Source of the DNA: an uncultured Ruegeria sp.
GTDB taxonomy: Bacteria; Pseudomonadota; Alphaproteobacteria; Rhodobacterales; Rhodobacteraceae
Length of the DNA: 52,852 bases
Assembly: GCF_947504215.1 (NCBI RefSeq)
Contig: NZ_CANNGO010000020.1
Coordinates: 1-52,852, forward strand
Direction: 5' to 3'
Shown here: in pieces, positions 34,193 to 43,176 of the stretch
Position numbering within the stretch: the stretch's first letter is position 1
Layout of the letters: each line of letters begins with the position of its first letter
Notes under the pieces: model-generated
What the model saw: only the letters and a program-made list of their open reading frames with translations
Databases searched by the model: none
What the model was told of the DNA's origin: nothing
Made by a program: the position numbers and the translations under genes

Positions 34193-34621
34193 ATGAAGAG
34201 GAGCCGAACGGTGCGGGCAGAGCTCGCAGCTACGGCAATAGATATGTCTAAAGATGACGACGACTATTTCTATCGTCCCCCCGAGCCAACCACGGCCGGG
34301 CTGATGTTTCCTGCACGCTCAAAATTCACTGTGCGTGGTTTTACCTTGGCCATGACGCCTGTCGAAATGTACTGGCGGCAGATTATCTCTGCCAGCCAAC
34401 ATGAGCGGGCAAACTGGCGAAGATCTTTCCCGCACCGCAGCAAACGCCAAAAGCCTGACCCAAAAAGGCACGCGCACCCAGTTCAGAGGGTCACTTTCTG
34501 CGCCCGCAACACGTTGTTTTTCAACAGAATGGGCGGAAAGCTGTCGTTCGCCGCATGTGCAAAACTCAACTTTTGGTTATGTGATAGGAGACATTCGGGT
34601 AGGAATTCTCAGATCAATTGA
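34193..34621 (+). CDS. Possible phage-derived hypothetical protein, perhaps truncated
   Basis: A 142-residue frame. The first 70 residues (from MKRSRTVRAELAATAIDMSK through FTVRGFTLAMTPVEMYWRQI) look like a real soluble protein; after about residue 72 the product turns basic and Cys-rich, as if read in the wrong frame. The other frame from about 34401 is also open. A frameshifted remnant is likely. It follows the Ner-like gene and the stem-loops, and probably belongs to the same phage relic. No family recognised. Confidence 0.35.
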   Translation: MKRSRTVRAELAATAIDMSKDDDDYFYRPPEPTTAGLMFPARSKFTVRGFTLAMTPVEMYWRQIISASQHERANWRRSFPHRSKRQKPDPKRHAHPVQRVTFCARNTLFFNRMGGKLSFAACAKLNFWLCDRRHSGRNSQIN

Positions 34622-34683
34622 TAGCGTCTGTCCCCAGAGCAGCGAAGTCTACCTCATGCCGCGAAAGTCGCTCGGCTATTTGC

Positions 34684-35937
34684 CTAAAACACTTTGCCCG
34701 ACAGGTGTTCTTCAAGCAGCAATATCCACCCAATCGTAATAAGCGTCGAGACGATGCCAATTGGCAGAACCGCCTTCATGAACTGAGTGAACGTTACTTC
34801 AGCGGCGCCCATCCGGTCGGCCATTTGCAGCACGATCACATTGCTGGCGGCGCTAATGATGAACATGTTTCCGGCCAGGGTCGACACACCGGCCAGCATC
34901 ATCAGGTTCGGCACATCAAACGAGGGCAACAGCTTGAGGTACATATCCACAAGGGGCACGTTCGAAAACACCTGACTGCCGAAGAAGCTGATCCCGGCAG
35001 TGACCAGCGGCTCGTTCATATGCTCGCGTTCTTCGCCGAGCATCGCCTGCAGCGAGCCAGAATCCAGCAGCGCGCCGGTCACGATGAACATGGCAACAAA
35101 AAACACCAGTGTTGGCCAGTCCAGCCGAACAAAGGTTTTGGCGCGCGCGCCGTCAAACAGATAGACCGGAAGACAGGCAATTGCCGCTGCGACGCCCAAC
35201 TGATACCCGAAATCGGAACCAGTGGCGGCCAGTATGCTTTCGACCGTCACCAATACGATCAGAACCGCGATGGCCGACAAGACGGGCCACTGGGTACCCT
35301 CGGTCTCTTGCGCCAGGTCTGATTGCTCACCCTCGGGTGTGGATACCACCATACGTTTTGACAGCCACAATGCGCTGCCCCCCAAACAGATCAACGTTGG
35401 TACGATCAGCCAATGCACGAATGTGACCATCGGAGCCGGCACTTCTCCGCTTGCGGCGATCAGCAGGTTCTGTGGGTTGCCGATGGGCGTGGCCATACTG
35501 CCAATGGTCACGGCCACACAGAGCGCCACTAGAAACGTCTTTTGATCCGCTCCAGTTTGACTTGCCAGCATCAAGGCAATGGGCGTGCCGATAATGGCGG
35601 CGGCGTCATTCGTCAGAACCGCGGCAACCAGCGCGAACAAGAGCATGAAGGCGACAAGAGACACTCCGGGCGTCCTCCAGCCAACCATCCATCCCGCAAT
35701 CCGGTGCGAGATACCATTTTCATACAGCGCCCGGCCAATGGAAAAGACCGAGAACAGATACAGCATGACATTCCAGTCAATCGCCTGGTACGCTGACTTG
35801 GGCGTAATCGTTCCACTGATCAGCAGAACGACAGCACCTGCGGTCATCACATGCCAGATCTTCAGAAAGGAGGGCAACCATTCGCGAATGGCGATGAGTG
35901 TAAAGACGGCGATGGAAACAGCGAGGCTGAAGGACAA
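34684..35937 (-). CDS. SLC13/ArsB-type ion transporter (IT superfamily) permease
   Basis: A 417-residue membrane protein of about eleven helices. The motifs TNDAAAIIGTPIALML and SMATPIGNPQNLLIA in the first half and VFSNVPLVDMYLKLLP and LAGNMFIISAASNVIVL in the second half are the paired helical-hairpin (NxxxxxxTP / GNxxN) signatures of the ion transporter superfamily (ArsB, SLC13, CitT-like). The substrate is an anion such as a dicarboxylate, sulfate or arsenite; arsenic resistance genes are absent nearby, so I do not favour ArsB function. It is the second gene of a possible two-gene unit with the MFS transporter, 23 bases upstream. Confidence 0.85.
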   Translation of the reverse strand: MSFSLAVSIAVFTLIAIREWLPSFLKIWHVMTAGAVVLLISGTITPKSAYQAIDWNVMLYLFSVFSIGRALYENGISHRIAGWMVGWRTPGVSLVAFMLLFALVAAVLTNDAAAIIGTPIALMLASQTGADQKTFLVALCVAVTIGSMATPIGNPQNLLIAASGEVPAPMVTFVHWLIVPTLICLGGSALWLSKRMVVSTPEGEQSDLAQETEGTQWPVLSAIAVLIVLVTVESILAATGSDFGYQLGVAAAIACLPVYLFDGARAKTFVRLDWPTLVFFVAMFIVTGALLDSGSLQAMLGEEREHMNEPLVTAGISFFGSQVFSNVPLVDMYLKLLPSFDVPNLMMLAGVSTLAGNMFIISAASNVIVLQMADRMGAAEVTFTQFMKAVLPIGIVSTLITIGWILLLEEHLSGKVF

Positions 35938-35960
35938 AGGGCTCTCTCCGCTTTTTGGGA

Positions 35961-37211
35961 CTAGGACGTTTCAGCGGCGGGCTGTTTGTGCGCCGCCGTT
36001 TCGGGCATCAGGGTTGCAAAGATGATCGCGCCAAGGATGGACACTCCGGCCAGAAAGTAGAAGGCTAGGTCGTAGCTGGCGAACTGTACGATTTCTTCCG
36101 CAATCAAGTTACTCGCAGACGCGCCAATACCCACAAGTGTCGCCAAAGCGCCCTGAGCAATGTTGAACCGCCCGGTTCCTTTGGTAACGTCCGAGACAAT
36201 CAGTATGAACAAGACCGCAAAGATGCCATTTGCTACTCCATCCAGTGACTGAATCGCCACCAGAGCTACTGAGTTGTCCGTCATAGTATATAAGATCGCG
36301 CGAACTGGCAGAATCGCAAATGCCATCAAGAACAGAGGTTTACGTCCCCAGCTATCCGCTGTTTTACCGCACAGTATCGCCATGCCGATCATGATGAACT
36401 GGGCCGAGATGATGCAGGCCGAGGTGAACGCAATGCCCGATTTTGTGTCCCCGCCACTGGCGACCTTTTGGCTGACCAATGGCAGCATGCTGGCGTTGGC
36501 GCAGTGAAACAGCACGATCGAAGCACCAAAGACAATCAATGTCCGATTACCTAGAATGGTGGCGAACCCGCTAGGTCTTTCCTCGCCTAAGTCGTCCTCG
36601 GCCACGCCACCGCGGGCAGCTTCATGGTCGATATCCGAGGGTTTGATCATAAGCGTGCAAAAGATCATCCCGATACACATGACCGAGATCAGCACAAACA
36701 CACCATCCACATACCCAGCCAGCGCCAGTCCTGCGGCGATTGCAGCGGCAACCACATTGCCCGCATGGTTCCAGGCCTGATTGGCACTGGTCTGACGCGT
36801 GAACGCACGTCGACCGACAACACCCAGGGTGATCGCCGCTATCAGTGGACCAAGAAAGGCAAGGGCCACACCCATCGTGGCCTGTGCGCAGTAAATGGCG
36901 TATTTCGCATCCGAAAATACAAGCGTCAGCGCGGCCAAGCCCACAGCCGAGACGCATGCCACCATCAACAGGCGTTTTGCACGCGTCCAGTCAATCAATG
37001 CACCCGCCGGGGTTTGCGCCAGAACCGTCACAATCGATCCCAGCGCCAATGCAAATCCGATACTTTGCGGGGACCAGTGTAATTGGGCCAGAAGATAGAT
37101 CGCAAGATAGGGTCCAAACCCCGCAGTCACATCACCGGCAAAAAAATTGACCCCTAAAAGCGGGCGGTTCAAAGCTTTACTGCTCTGTCCAGTGCTGTTG
37201 CCGCCTACCAA
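35961..37211 (-). CDS. Major facilitator superfamily transporter
   Basis: A 416-residue protein with twelve predicted helices and typical MFS features: the loop 2-3 motif as GALIDWTRAKRLL, and loop 8-9 as CGKTADSWGRKPLFL. A charged central loop (SDIDHEAARGGVAEDDLGEE) divides the two halves. It looks like the drug/sugar efflux-type MFS_1 group; substrate unknown. The start is weak: the frame begins with TTG at 37211 with AGGA only three bases before it, and there is no ATG near the first helix. It precedes the SLC13-like gene by 23 bases and may be co-transcribed. Confidence 0.85.
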   Translation of the reverse strand: MVGGNSTGQSSKALNRPLLGVNFFAGDVTAGFGPYLAIYLLAQLHWSPQSIGFALALGSIVTVLAQTPAGALIDWTRAKRLLMVACVSAVGLAALTLVFSDAKYAIYCAQATMGVALAFLGPLIAAITLGVVGRRAFTRQTSANQAWNHAGNVVAAAIAAGLALAGYVDGVFVLISVMCIGMIFCTLMIKPSDIDHEAARGGVAEDDLGEERPSGFATILGNRTLIVFGASIVLFHCANASMLPLVSQKVASGGDTKSGIAFTSACIISAQFIMIGMAILCGKTADSWGRKPLFLMAFAILPVRAILYTMTDNSVALVAIQSLDGVANGIFAVLFILIVSDVTKGTGRFNIAQGALATLVGIGASASNLIAEEIVQFASYDLAFYFLAGVSILGAIIFATLMPETAAHKQPAAETS

Positions 37212-37776
37212 GATTCCTCGCGCAAAATGCCGCCTCCCAAGTTGCTTTTTCCGATCTCAGCGCGCTGACGCCGGGGCAGCGTTTGTCACGAATGTCGCTT
37301 ACTTTGCGTCATCAAACAACCCACGCGTGTTTCTCTAATTGAAAACTATTGGTTAGCGATTTCGTTGTGGGGAACAATTTGGAGTCAGATTGACCCCAAA
37401 CCCGTTCAATTTGGACCATGCATTCATACGCCGCACGAAAGCCGCGCTGATTGCTCCAGCGGCTACACGCGACACCGAGATTGGGTTCACACAGACGACG
37501 GTGCGGCCGCTCTAGCTCTCAAAGAGCTGAAATAGCTTGTCCAGATCTGATCCAATCTCGAACCGGACATTGCGGGCGCCTACCCGACGTTGACGAGGGA
37601 CAATATCACAGGATGCTGCGCTGCATCCGAGGCCGGCTAACTCTAGCTCAAAAAATAGTCACGTAGAGCATCAGGCGGCTGTAGGATTTAAGTTCGACGA
37701 TCTAAACTACCCAACAAGGCTAGCGACATAACTGACTTTGTAGCTAAATAGCTCGATGTCGCTCGGCTGGGTTCAA
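37212..37776. other. Long intergenic region, no gene seen
   Basis: About 560 bases between the MFS gene start and the terminator of the autotransporter gene. Small frames (such as 37451-37666) have no ribosome sites or protein-like composition. Probably promoter DNA plus decayed sequence. Confidence 0.4.
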
Positions 37777-37808
37777 ACTCTGCGGCACCACATGAGATGC
37801 CGCAGAGT
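37777..37808. terminator. Hairpin downstream of the autotransporter gene
   Basis: ACTCTGCGGCA (37777-37787) pairs perfectly with TGCCGCAGAGT (37798-37808) around a 10-base loop. It begins ten bases after the autotransporter stop on the minus strand. On that strand it is followed by TTGAACCC, so the U tract is weak; it may act as terminator or 3-prime stabiliser. Confidence 0.6.
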
Positions 37809-37817
37809 GGTTTTGAT

Positions 37818-40688
37818 CTAAAACGACCAGCGAAGGCCTGCGCGCAGGAAAGGGCCTTGCGCGTCGTTGCCGATTTCTTGCTCTGCATTCAGTTCCAAAA
37901 GCATATCCTGAGCAAGGTTTTTCTCATAACCAATCGCGACGCGTGCACCAGTGAAGTCAGTTGATGCAAAGACGAGCGACTGAGTTGAGGAAAACACGGT
38001 AACATCCGTTTCGGAAGTTCCAAGATCGCGCCTTAGAATTCCGCTCAGCTGAGCGCTCAATACTCCGCCATTGTTGAACTGCCTCTGGGCTTCCACACCC
38101 AACTGGGTTTCGATAACCTCGGTAGTGATGTCCCCAATGGTGGCGTCGGCGCTTGACCCAGTTTCAGTATAGCCATCGTCCTGCTGGTTGGTATAGCGGG
38201 CATTCGCAAAGCCAAGCACCCCGAAATCGCCGTTGATGTCAAAGTCACGCTCAACCGCGACATGCGCTGTAAACAACCTGCTGTCGTAGTCGGCACTTGC
38301 ATCGTCACTGCCACTGATTTGTCGGGTGCGATCCGTCGAAAGCCAACCGTAGCCAAGCCCTGCCTCAAAAGTGTAAGCGCCAATTTGTCGACCCAAAGCG
38401 GCGTCAAGATAGAAGCCGGTCGTGTCAAAATCAGTGGAATCGGTATCTCCATCAGCCGAAAACACGCCCATGCCGACAGCTAATGCAAGGCCATTGTCCA
38501 TACGTCCGCTAAAGCCAGCACTTCCGTTGAATATCGACACATCCGTATCGGAACTGGAATCGGATTCGAACTCTCGATACTCGGCGCTGATCAGAGCAAA
38601 TGGCCGGAATCCAGCAAGAGTTGCACCCTGCGCAACTTCTGGCGAATTGGCATAGCTCAGCGCATTGCCGCTGCTGCCCACCGTGCTACCGAAGGCGGCA
38701 ACGACATCACCTGAGAGTGCGATGTCATTGGTGTCGACGCTTGCGTAGACAGGGGCCGCTCCGCCTTCGTCTTCGACAAACCAACCCGACCCTTCACTCG
38801 ACACCGTAGTCGTGAAAACACCCGCGCCAGGTGCAGCATCTTCAAAGCGGAAGATGGCGCTGCCACCTTGGGCGTCTAGGTTCACGTTGTGCGCGTTGAC
38901 CCTAATGAGGCCCTGCACATCATCCTCGGAATCAGCATTCAGCGTACCCGAACCGGAACCGAGATAGACGGCATAGACTTCGTCATTGCCAGATACCCGA
39001 ATGGTTCCCAGGCCATCGATCGTACCGTCGAAATTGTCGAACTGAATACCGGCAGCACGTGTTCCCGAGACACCGGTGGCACTTGCCGTAATCTCACCTG
39101 TATTCATGAACGATCCCTGCATGTCGCTGGCATAGACCCCGATCCCAGTCGATTGGTCCCCGGTTGTCATCCCACCTTCGGCTGCAACAGTGATGCTGCC
39201 AGAGTTCGTGATGTCCCCGGTGGCAAGCTCGTCAACATAGATGCCGTAGGCCTCGGCTTCGGTATCACGCGAGATTGCTGTGGCTGTGATCACGCCCGAG
39301 TTCGTGATTGTGCCACTCAGATTGTCTGTCAGATAAACGCCAGCCGCCGTCGCAGAATCCTCGGCAGCCTCGGCGCGCAGCGTCATGGTTCCCGAATTGG
39401 TGATTGCACCCGAGACGTCATCACCAACATAGATGCCCGAAGCTGTCGCTTCAGAGGCTGTGTTGAGCGATTGCGCCGTGCCAGTAATCGTACCCGAGTT
39501 GACGACCGTGCCGGCGACAATGTCTTCAAGATACATACCGCCTGCATAGGCTTCGTCATCGGTATCGGCACTTGCAAAGGCGGTGATCGTTCCGCTGTTG
39601 ATGATGGTAGCACCATCCAGCACATCATCGTCTACATGAATACCATATGCGGACGCATCAGATTCGACTGCAAGCGCAGTAACTTTGATCGTACCACTAT
39701 TTTCGATCTGGCCGGACAAATCGCCTTCCACGTGGATACCGTATGCAGTCGCCTCGTAGGTTTCTGGAGCAGACGCGAAAATCTCCATCGTGCCTGTATT
39801 GCGGATCACACCGGCCGCATCTTCGTCGACGTAAATCCCCGAGGCAGACGCGGTACTATCGATTTTGGTGATGGCAACCGCTTTGATGGTGCCCGAGTTA
39901 ACAATCTCACCTGTTTCTAGCAGGTCGTCGTCTACGTAGATGCCCCAAGCGTAGGCGTAATCGTCGGCGAATGATCTGGCCCGTATGTCAATAGTACCGC
40001 TGTTTCTGATCACCCCCCCAACGTCACCGTCAACGGCGATGCCGTAGATTGATGCAGTACTCCCGTCGGTCGTGTCGATAAGCCCATCGATCTTGATTGT
40101 GCCGGTGTTGGCGATTTCACCGGTCTCGGTGAGGTCGCCGTCGACATGGATACCCCAGGCCTCGATGTCCCCATCTGTTGCCTGCACATCAACCTCAATG
40201 GTGCCGTTGTTGACAATCGACCCGGCAACATCGCCGTTGACCTGTAACGCATAGATGTCCTCTGGATCAGACCCCGTGATATCCAACGAGATGGTGCCGT
40301 TGTTTATCAGTTCGCCGCCTTCAAGCAGGTTCCCATCCAATAGCAGACCCCTCGCAGTGTCAGTGTCTGACGCAACGACTGAAATCGAGCCGTTATTGGT
40401 AAACGTACTTGAATAATCCGTAGTGATCGTAAGAGCAGCAGCAGTTGTGGAAGCTATCTCAATCGCACCGCGTGCAGTCACTTCGTGATCAGCATCGGTC
40501 GTGAAAACCTGAGGCGTAGTCACCACATTTGAGATCGCATCCGCATGCGCGCCCCCCGCAGTCAGTGCAATCATCGACACCTGCGCCAGCAATGCAGCAG
40601 GAGCAGCGCTGACAATTTGGCCTTTCCATTTGAAAAGACGCCCACCACGGAGCTTGAGGGCGTTCACCCCGGACTCATTTTTTGACAT
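37818..40688 (-). CDS. Autotransporter (type Va) with about eleven acidic repeat units
   Basis: A 956-residue autotransporter. An extended signal region (first about 50 residues, FKWKGQIVSAAPAALLAQVS, ending GGAHA-DA) leads to a passenger made of about eleven imperfect repeats of 40-50 residues, each of the pattern A-x-GIYVDDDLxGxIxNSGTI, which should form a beta-helix stalk. The last about 270 residues form the translocating barrel (from GFRPFALISAEYREFESD), ending in the typical aromatic LRWSF. The passenger is strongly acidic and its repeated tyrosines sit beside Asp/Glu (DDYAYAWGIYVDDD, AEAYGIYVDE). It is probably a surface adhesin. It is divergent from a TPR-sulfotransferase gene. Confidence 0.9.
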   Translation of the reverse strand: MSKNESGVNALKLRGGRLFKWKGQIVSAAPAALLAQVSMIALTAGGAHADAISNVVTTPQVFTTDADHEVTARGAIEIASTTAAALTITTDYSSTFTNNGSISVVASDTDTARGLLLDGNLLEGGELINNGTISLDITGSDPEDIYALQVNGDVAGSIVNNGTIEVDVQATDGDIEAWGIHVDGDLTETGEIANTGTIKIDGLIDTTDGSTASIYGIAVDGDVGGVIRNSGTIDIRARSFADDYAYAWGIYVDDDLLETGEIVNSGTIKAVAITKIDSTASASGIYVDEDAAGVIRNTGTMEIFASAPETYEATAYGIHVEGDLSGQIENSGTIKVTALAVESDASAYGIHVDDDVLDGATIINSGTITAFASADTDDEAYAGGMYLEDIVAGTVVNSGTITGTAQSLNTASEATASGIYVGDDVSGAITNSGTMTLRAEAAEDSATAAGVYLTDNLSGTITNSGVITATAISRDTEAEAYGIYVDELATGDITNSGSITVAAEGGMTTGDQSTGIGVYASDMQGSFMNTGEITASATGVSGTRAAGIQFDNFDGTIDGLGTIRVSGNDEVYAVYLGSGSGTLNADSEDDVQGLIRVNAHNVNLDAQGGSAIFRFEDAAPGAGVFTTTVSSEGSGWFVEDEGGAAPVYASVDTNDIALSGDVVAAFGSTVGSSGNALSYANSPEVAQGATLAGFRPFALISAEYREFESDSSSDTDVSIFNGSAGFSGRMDNGLALAVGMGVFSADGDTDSTDFDTTGFYLDAALGRQIGAYTFEAGLGYGWLSTDRTRQISGSDDASADYDSRLFTAHVAVERDFDINGDFGVLGFANARYTNQQDDGYTETGSSADATIGDITTEVIETQLGVEAQRQFNNGGVLSAQLSGILRRDLGTSETDVTVFSSTQSLVFASTDFTGARVAIGYEKNLAQDMLLELNAEQEIGNDAQGPFLRAGLRWSF

Positions 40689-40786
40689 GTACTATCCCGT
40701 TAGATTTATTTTGTGTTTTTTTATCGAAGCTCGCCGCGTTTTCGCGATCGGCTACCCTTCCAAACCGTTAAAAAACCGTTAACGAA

Positions 40787-40822
40787 TATGCAATATGCCA
40801 GTTATGCATTGCATAAACTGGC
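40787..40822. promoter_or_regulatory. Overlapping dyads in the shared autotransporter/sulfotransferase promoter region
   Basis: Two overlapping inverted repeats cannot form together: TATGCAAT (40787-40794) with ATTGCATA (40808-40815), and GCCAGTTATGCA (40797-40808) with TGCAT-A-AACTGGC (40810-40822, one bulged A). They lie between the two divergent starts (40688 and 40924). This could be a tandem operator for one dimeric regulator or a transcript switch. Confidence 0.5.
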
Positions 40823-40923
40823 TTGTTGTTGTTGGAAATCCGTAGAAAAACTGCAACACAATGTGGCAATTTGACTGCGCTTTGGGCCAGGTTGCCGTCG
40901 TAGGAAATTCTGGAGCTACTTGG

Positions 40924-43020
40924 ATGTCAAAAAACAAGACCTTGTCCATCGGAGAGGCCTACAACCAGGGCGTACATGCCTACGAAACAGGGGAGTTGAA
41001 TAAAGCTGTCAGTGTTCTGAACCAAGTGCTCAAGGCGGCGCCCAAATACGCGCCTGCGCATCAACTGCTTGGCGTAATTGCGTTTCAAACCGGTCAAACT
41101 GGGCCAGCCGAAAATGCCATGCGCGAAGCGATCCGATTGCAACCGGACAATGCCGGGTTTCTGTCGAATTTTATCGAAGTATTGCGGACAAACGGCAAAG
41201 CTGAAGAAGCGATCCGTGCGGGTAAACGCGCAGCCCAACTTGATCCCGGGTCTGCAATTGCCCATTCAAACCTAGGGTTAGCCTACTATGATCTGGGCGA
41301 CTTAATCGATGCCGAAGCTTCTCAAAAAAAGGCATTGGCCCTCCAACCGGATCTAGTTGCCGCGTACAACAATCTGGGTTCAATCGCGCGCGACAAAGGT
41401 GACAGGACGGCCGCAATCTCATTCTATCGACAGGTACTGGACCTACGACCGGATCATCTGGAGAGCGTGAACAACCTCATTTCAGTCCTGATCGAGACTG
41501 AAGCTGTCGACGAAGCCAGAGAGCTGACAGAAAAGTATGTTAAAAAAGGGCACGCTTCCGCAGAGCTACATCGTAACCGCGGGCGGCTTCATGTCTTGCA
41601 TTGCGAATGGGATGAGGCCGAGCGCTGCTTCCGCATGGCCATTTCTCTGGATGAGACAAAGCCTGAATCCTATGTCGGGCTTGCACAGGTTCTGGCCGAG
41701 AAAAATCTACACGAACTTGCCCTTCTAGAGGCAGAAAAAGCGCAACGCATAGATCACTCCCACGCACCTGCCTATCATTACATAGCAGTCTGCAAATCGT
41801 ACTTGGGTGACATGGACGCAGGTTTTGTCAATTACCAGAAGGCCCTTGAGCTGAAACCTGATTTCACCGCAGCCATGATCGCCCTCGGCTATCTGAAAAT
41901 GGAGCAAGGAAATTTTGACTCAGCCCGGCATTGGTTCAACAAAGCAGCAGAAGAAGATAATCCGCGCCTGAATGCCCAGATTGCGCTGGTCAAGCTGGAC
42001 AGGGTCACCCAAGACAACCCGGATTTCAAAGCTCTTGAAGCCGCATTGCCGGACGCCGACAAGATGCTCCCTGAACAGTCAGTCTCGTACCACTATGCGT
42101 TGGGAAAGTGTTACGAAGACCTCAAACGCTACGAAACTGCCTTTGAAAACTTTGCAAAAGGGGCTGCAATAAAACGCAGCATAATCGATTATGACGCAGA
42201 TCAGATTGAGGAAACGGCCGACAACCTGATCGGAGTATTCACGCCCGCGCTAATCGAAAAACTGCGCAAAAGCGCATTGCACAGCGATCAGCCGATCTTC
42301 GTGGTTGGTATGCCTCGGTCCGGAACAACACTGACCGAGTCGATCCTTGCCAGCCACACAGATGTATTTGGCGCCGGAGAACTGAGCTATTTACACAAGT
42401 TGTTTGCCGACCAGCTTCGCGGCGGCAACAAGAAAACCGGCAGCCTGATTGCAAGCCTGTCGGAACATGAGCTTACGCAGCGTGCGCAACGATATGTTCA
42501 GCAGCTTGATGCGCATGCTCCTTGCCAACCGCATATCGTAGATAAAATGCCAGCCAACTTCCTGATGGTTGGCCTGATTCATGCAGTGCTACCTAACGCG
42601 CGGATCGTGCATATTGCGCGTAACCCGTTTGACACCTGCTTGTCCTGCTTTACCCGCGTTTTTCAGCGTAGCCAGTATCATAGCTATGATCAGGTCGAGT
42701 TGGGCCGGTATTTCAAGGCCTATGTTCGTGTTATGCAGCATTGGAACGAATTGCTACCTGCCGACAGTTTTCTTACGGTTCACTATGAGAACCTTGTAGA
42801 AGACATCGAATTTGAAGCGCGTCGCATGATCGCTTTTTGCGGCCTAAAATGGGACGAACGCTGCCTTGACTTCCATAAAGGGGAGCGGCGCGTCCGCACT
42901 GCCAGCGTTCAGCAAGTACGCCAGCCGTTATACAAGTCGTCCAAGGAAAAATGGCGCAACTATGAAGCTCATTTGGTGCCTCTTACTCAGACGATTGGAG
43001 AGGCAAGGATCCGTTTTTAA
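40924..43020 (+). CDS. TPR-repeat sulfotransferase
   Basis: A 698-residue cytoplasmic protein. Residues 1-440 are consecutive TPR units (NLGLAYYDLGDLIDAEASQK, NNLGSIARDKGDRTAAISFY and others). Residues from about 455 form a sulfotransferase domain with the PAPS 5-prime phosphosulfate loop (IFVVGMPRSGTTLTESILAS) and the 3-prime phosphate motif (RIVHIARNPFDTCLSCFTRV). The loop resembles that of tyrosylprotein sulfotransferases. GGAG lies eight bases before the ATG at 40924; the frame is open from 40861 but without export or ribosome signals. It is divergent from the autotransporter, whose acidic tyrosines would be plausible acceptors. Other possible acceptors are polysaccharide or lipid. Confidence 0.9.
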   Translation: MSKNKTLSIGEAYNQGVHAYETGELNKAVSVLNQVLKAAPKYAPAHQLLGVIAFQTGQTGPAENAMREAIRLQPDNAGFLSNFIEVLRTNGKAEEAIRAGKRAAQLDPGSAIAHSNLGLAYYDLGDLIDAEASQKKALALQPDLVAAYNNLGSIARDKGDRTAAISFYRQVLDLRPDHLESVNNLISVLIETEAVDEARELTEKYVKKGHASAELHRNRGRLHVLHCEWDEAERCFRMAISLDETKPESYVGLAQVLAEKNLHELALLEAEKAQRIDHSHAPAYHYIAVCKSYLGDMDAGFVNYQKALELKPDFTAAMIALGYLKMEQGNFDSARHWFNKAAEEDNPRLNAQIALVKLDRVTQDNPDFKALEAALPDADKMLPEQSVSYHYALGKCYEDLKRYETAFENFAKGAAIKRSIIDYDADQIEETADNLIGVFTPALIEKLRKSALHSDQPIFVVGMPRSGTTLTESILASHTDVFGAGELSYLHKLFADQLRGGNKKTGSLIASLSEHELTQRAQRYVQQLDAHAPCQPHIVDKMPANFLMVGLIHAVLPNARIVHIARNPFDTCLSCFTRVFQRSQYHSYDQVELGRYFKAYVRVMQHWNELLPADSFLTVHYENLVEDIEFEARRMIAFCGLKWDERCLDFHKGERRVRTASVQQVRQPLYKSSKEKWRNYEAHLVPLTQTIGEARIRF

Positions 43021-43176
43021 TACACATTGATTGAAATTCAGTCCCGAAGTGAGTCTGTTCGACTAAAGAGTATTGTTTTGTCGCCGATATCATCGGGACA
43101 CATATGCCAACAAGTGCTCCAAATGAAGCAATGTTTCCTTGACCGCGAACGGGCGGGTGGGAACAAACCTTGCATA

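Noticed and set aside
38889..39920. A 343-codon open frame antisense to the autotransporter repeats
   Set aside because: The long frame arises from the repetitive passenger sequence; its product is a mirror of the repeats with scattered cysteines and no recognisable domain.
37818..40688. Repeats considered as a CRISPR-like or tandem DNA array
   Set aside because: The periodicity is at protein level (40-50 residues), the DNA copies are strongly diverged, and the frame is one continuous autotransporter gene.
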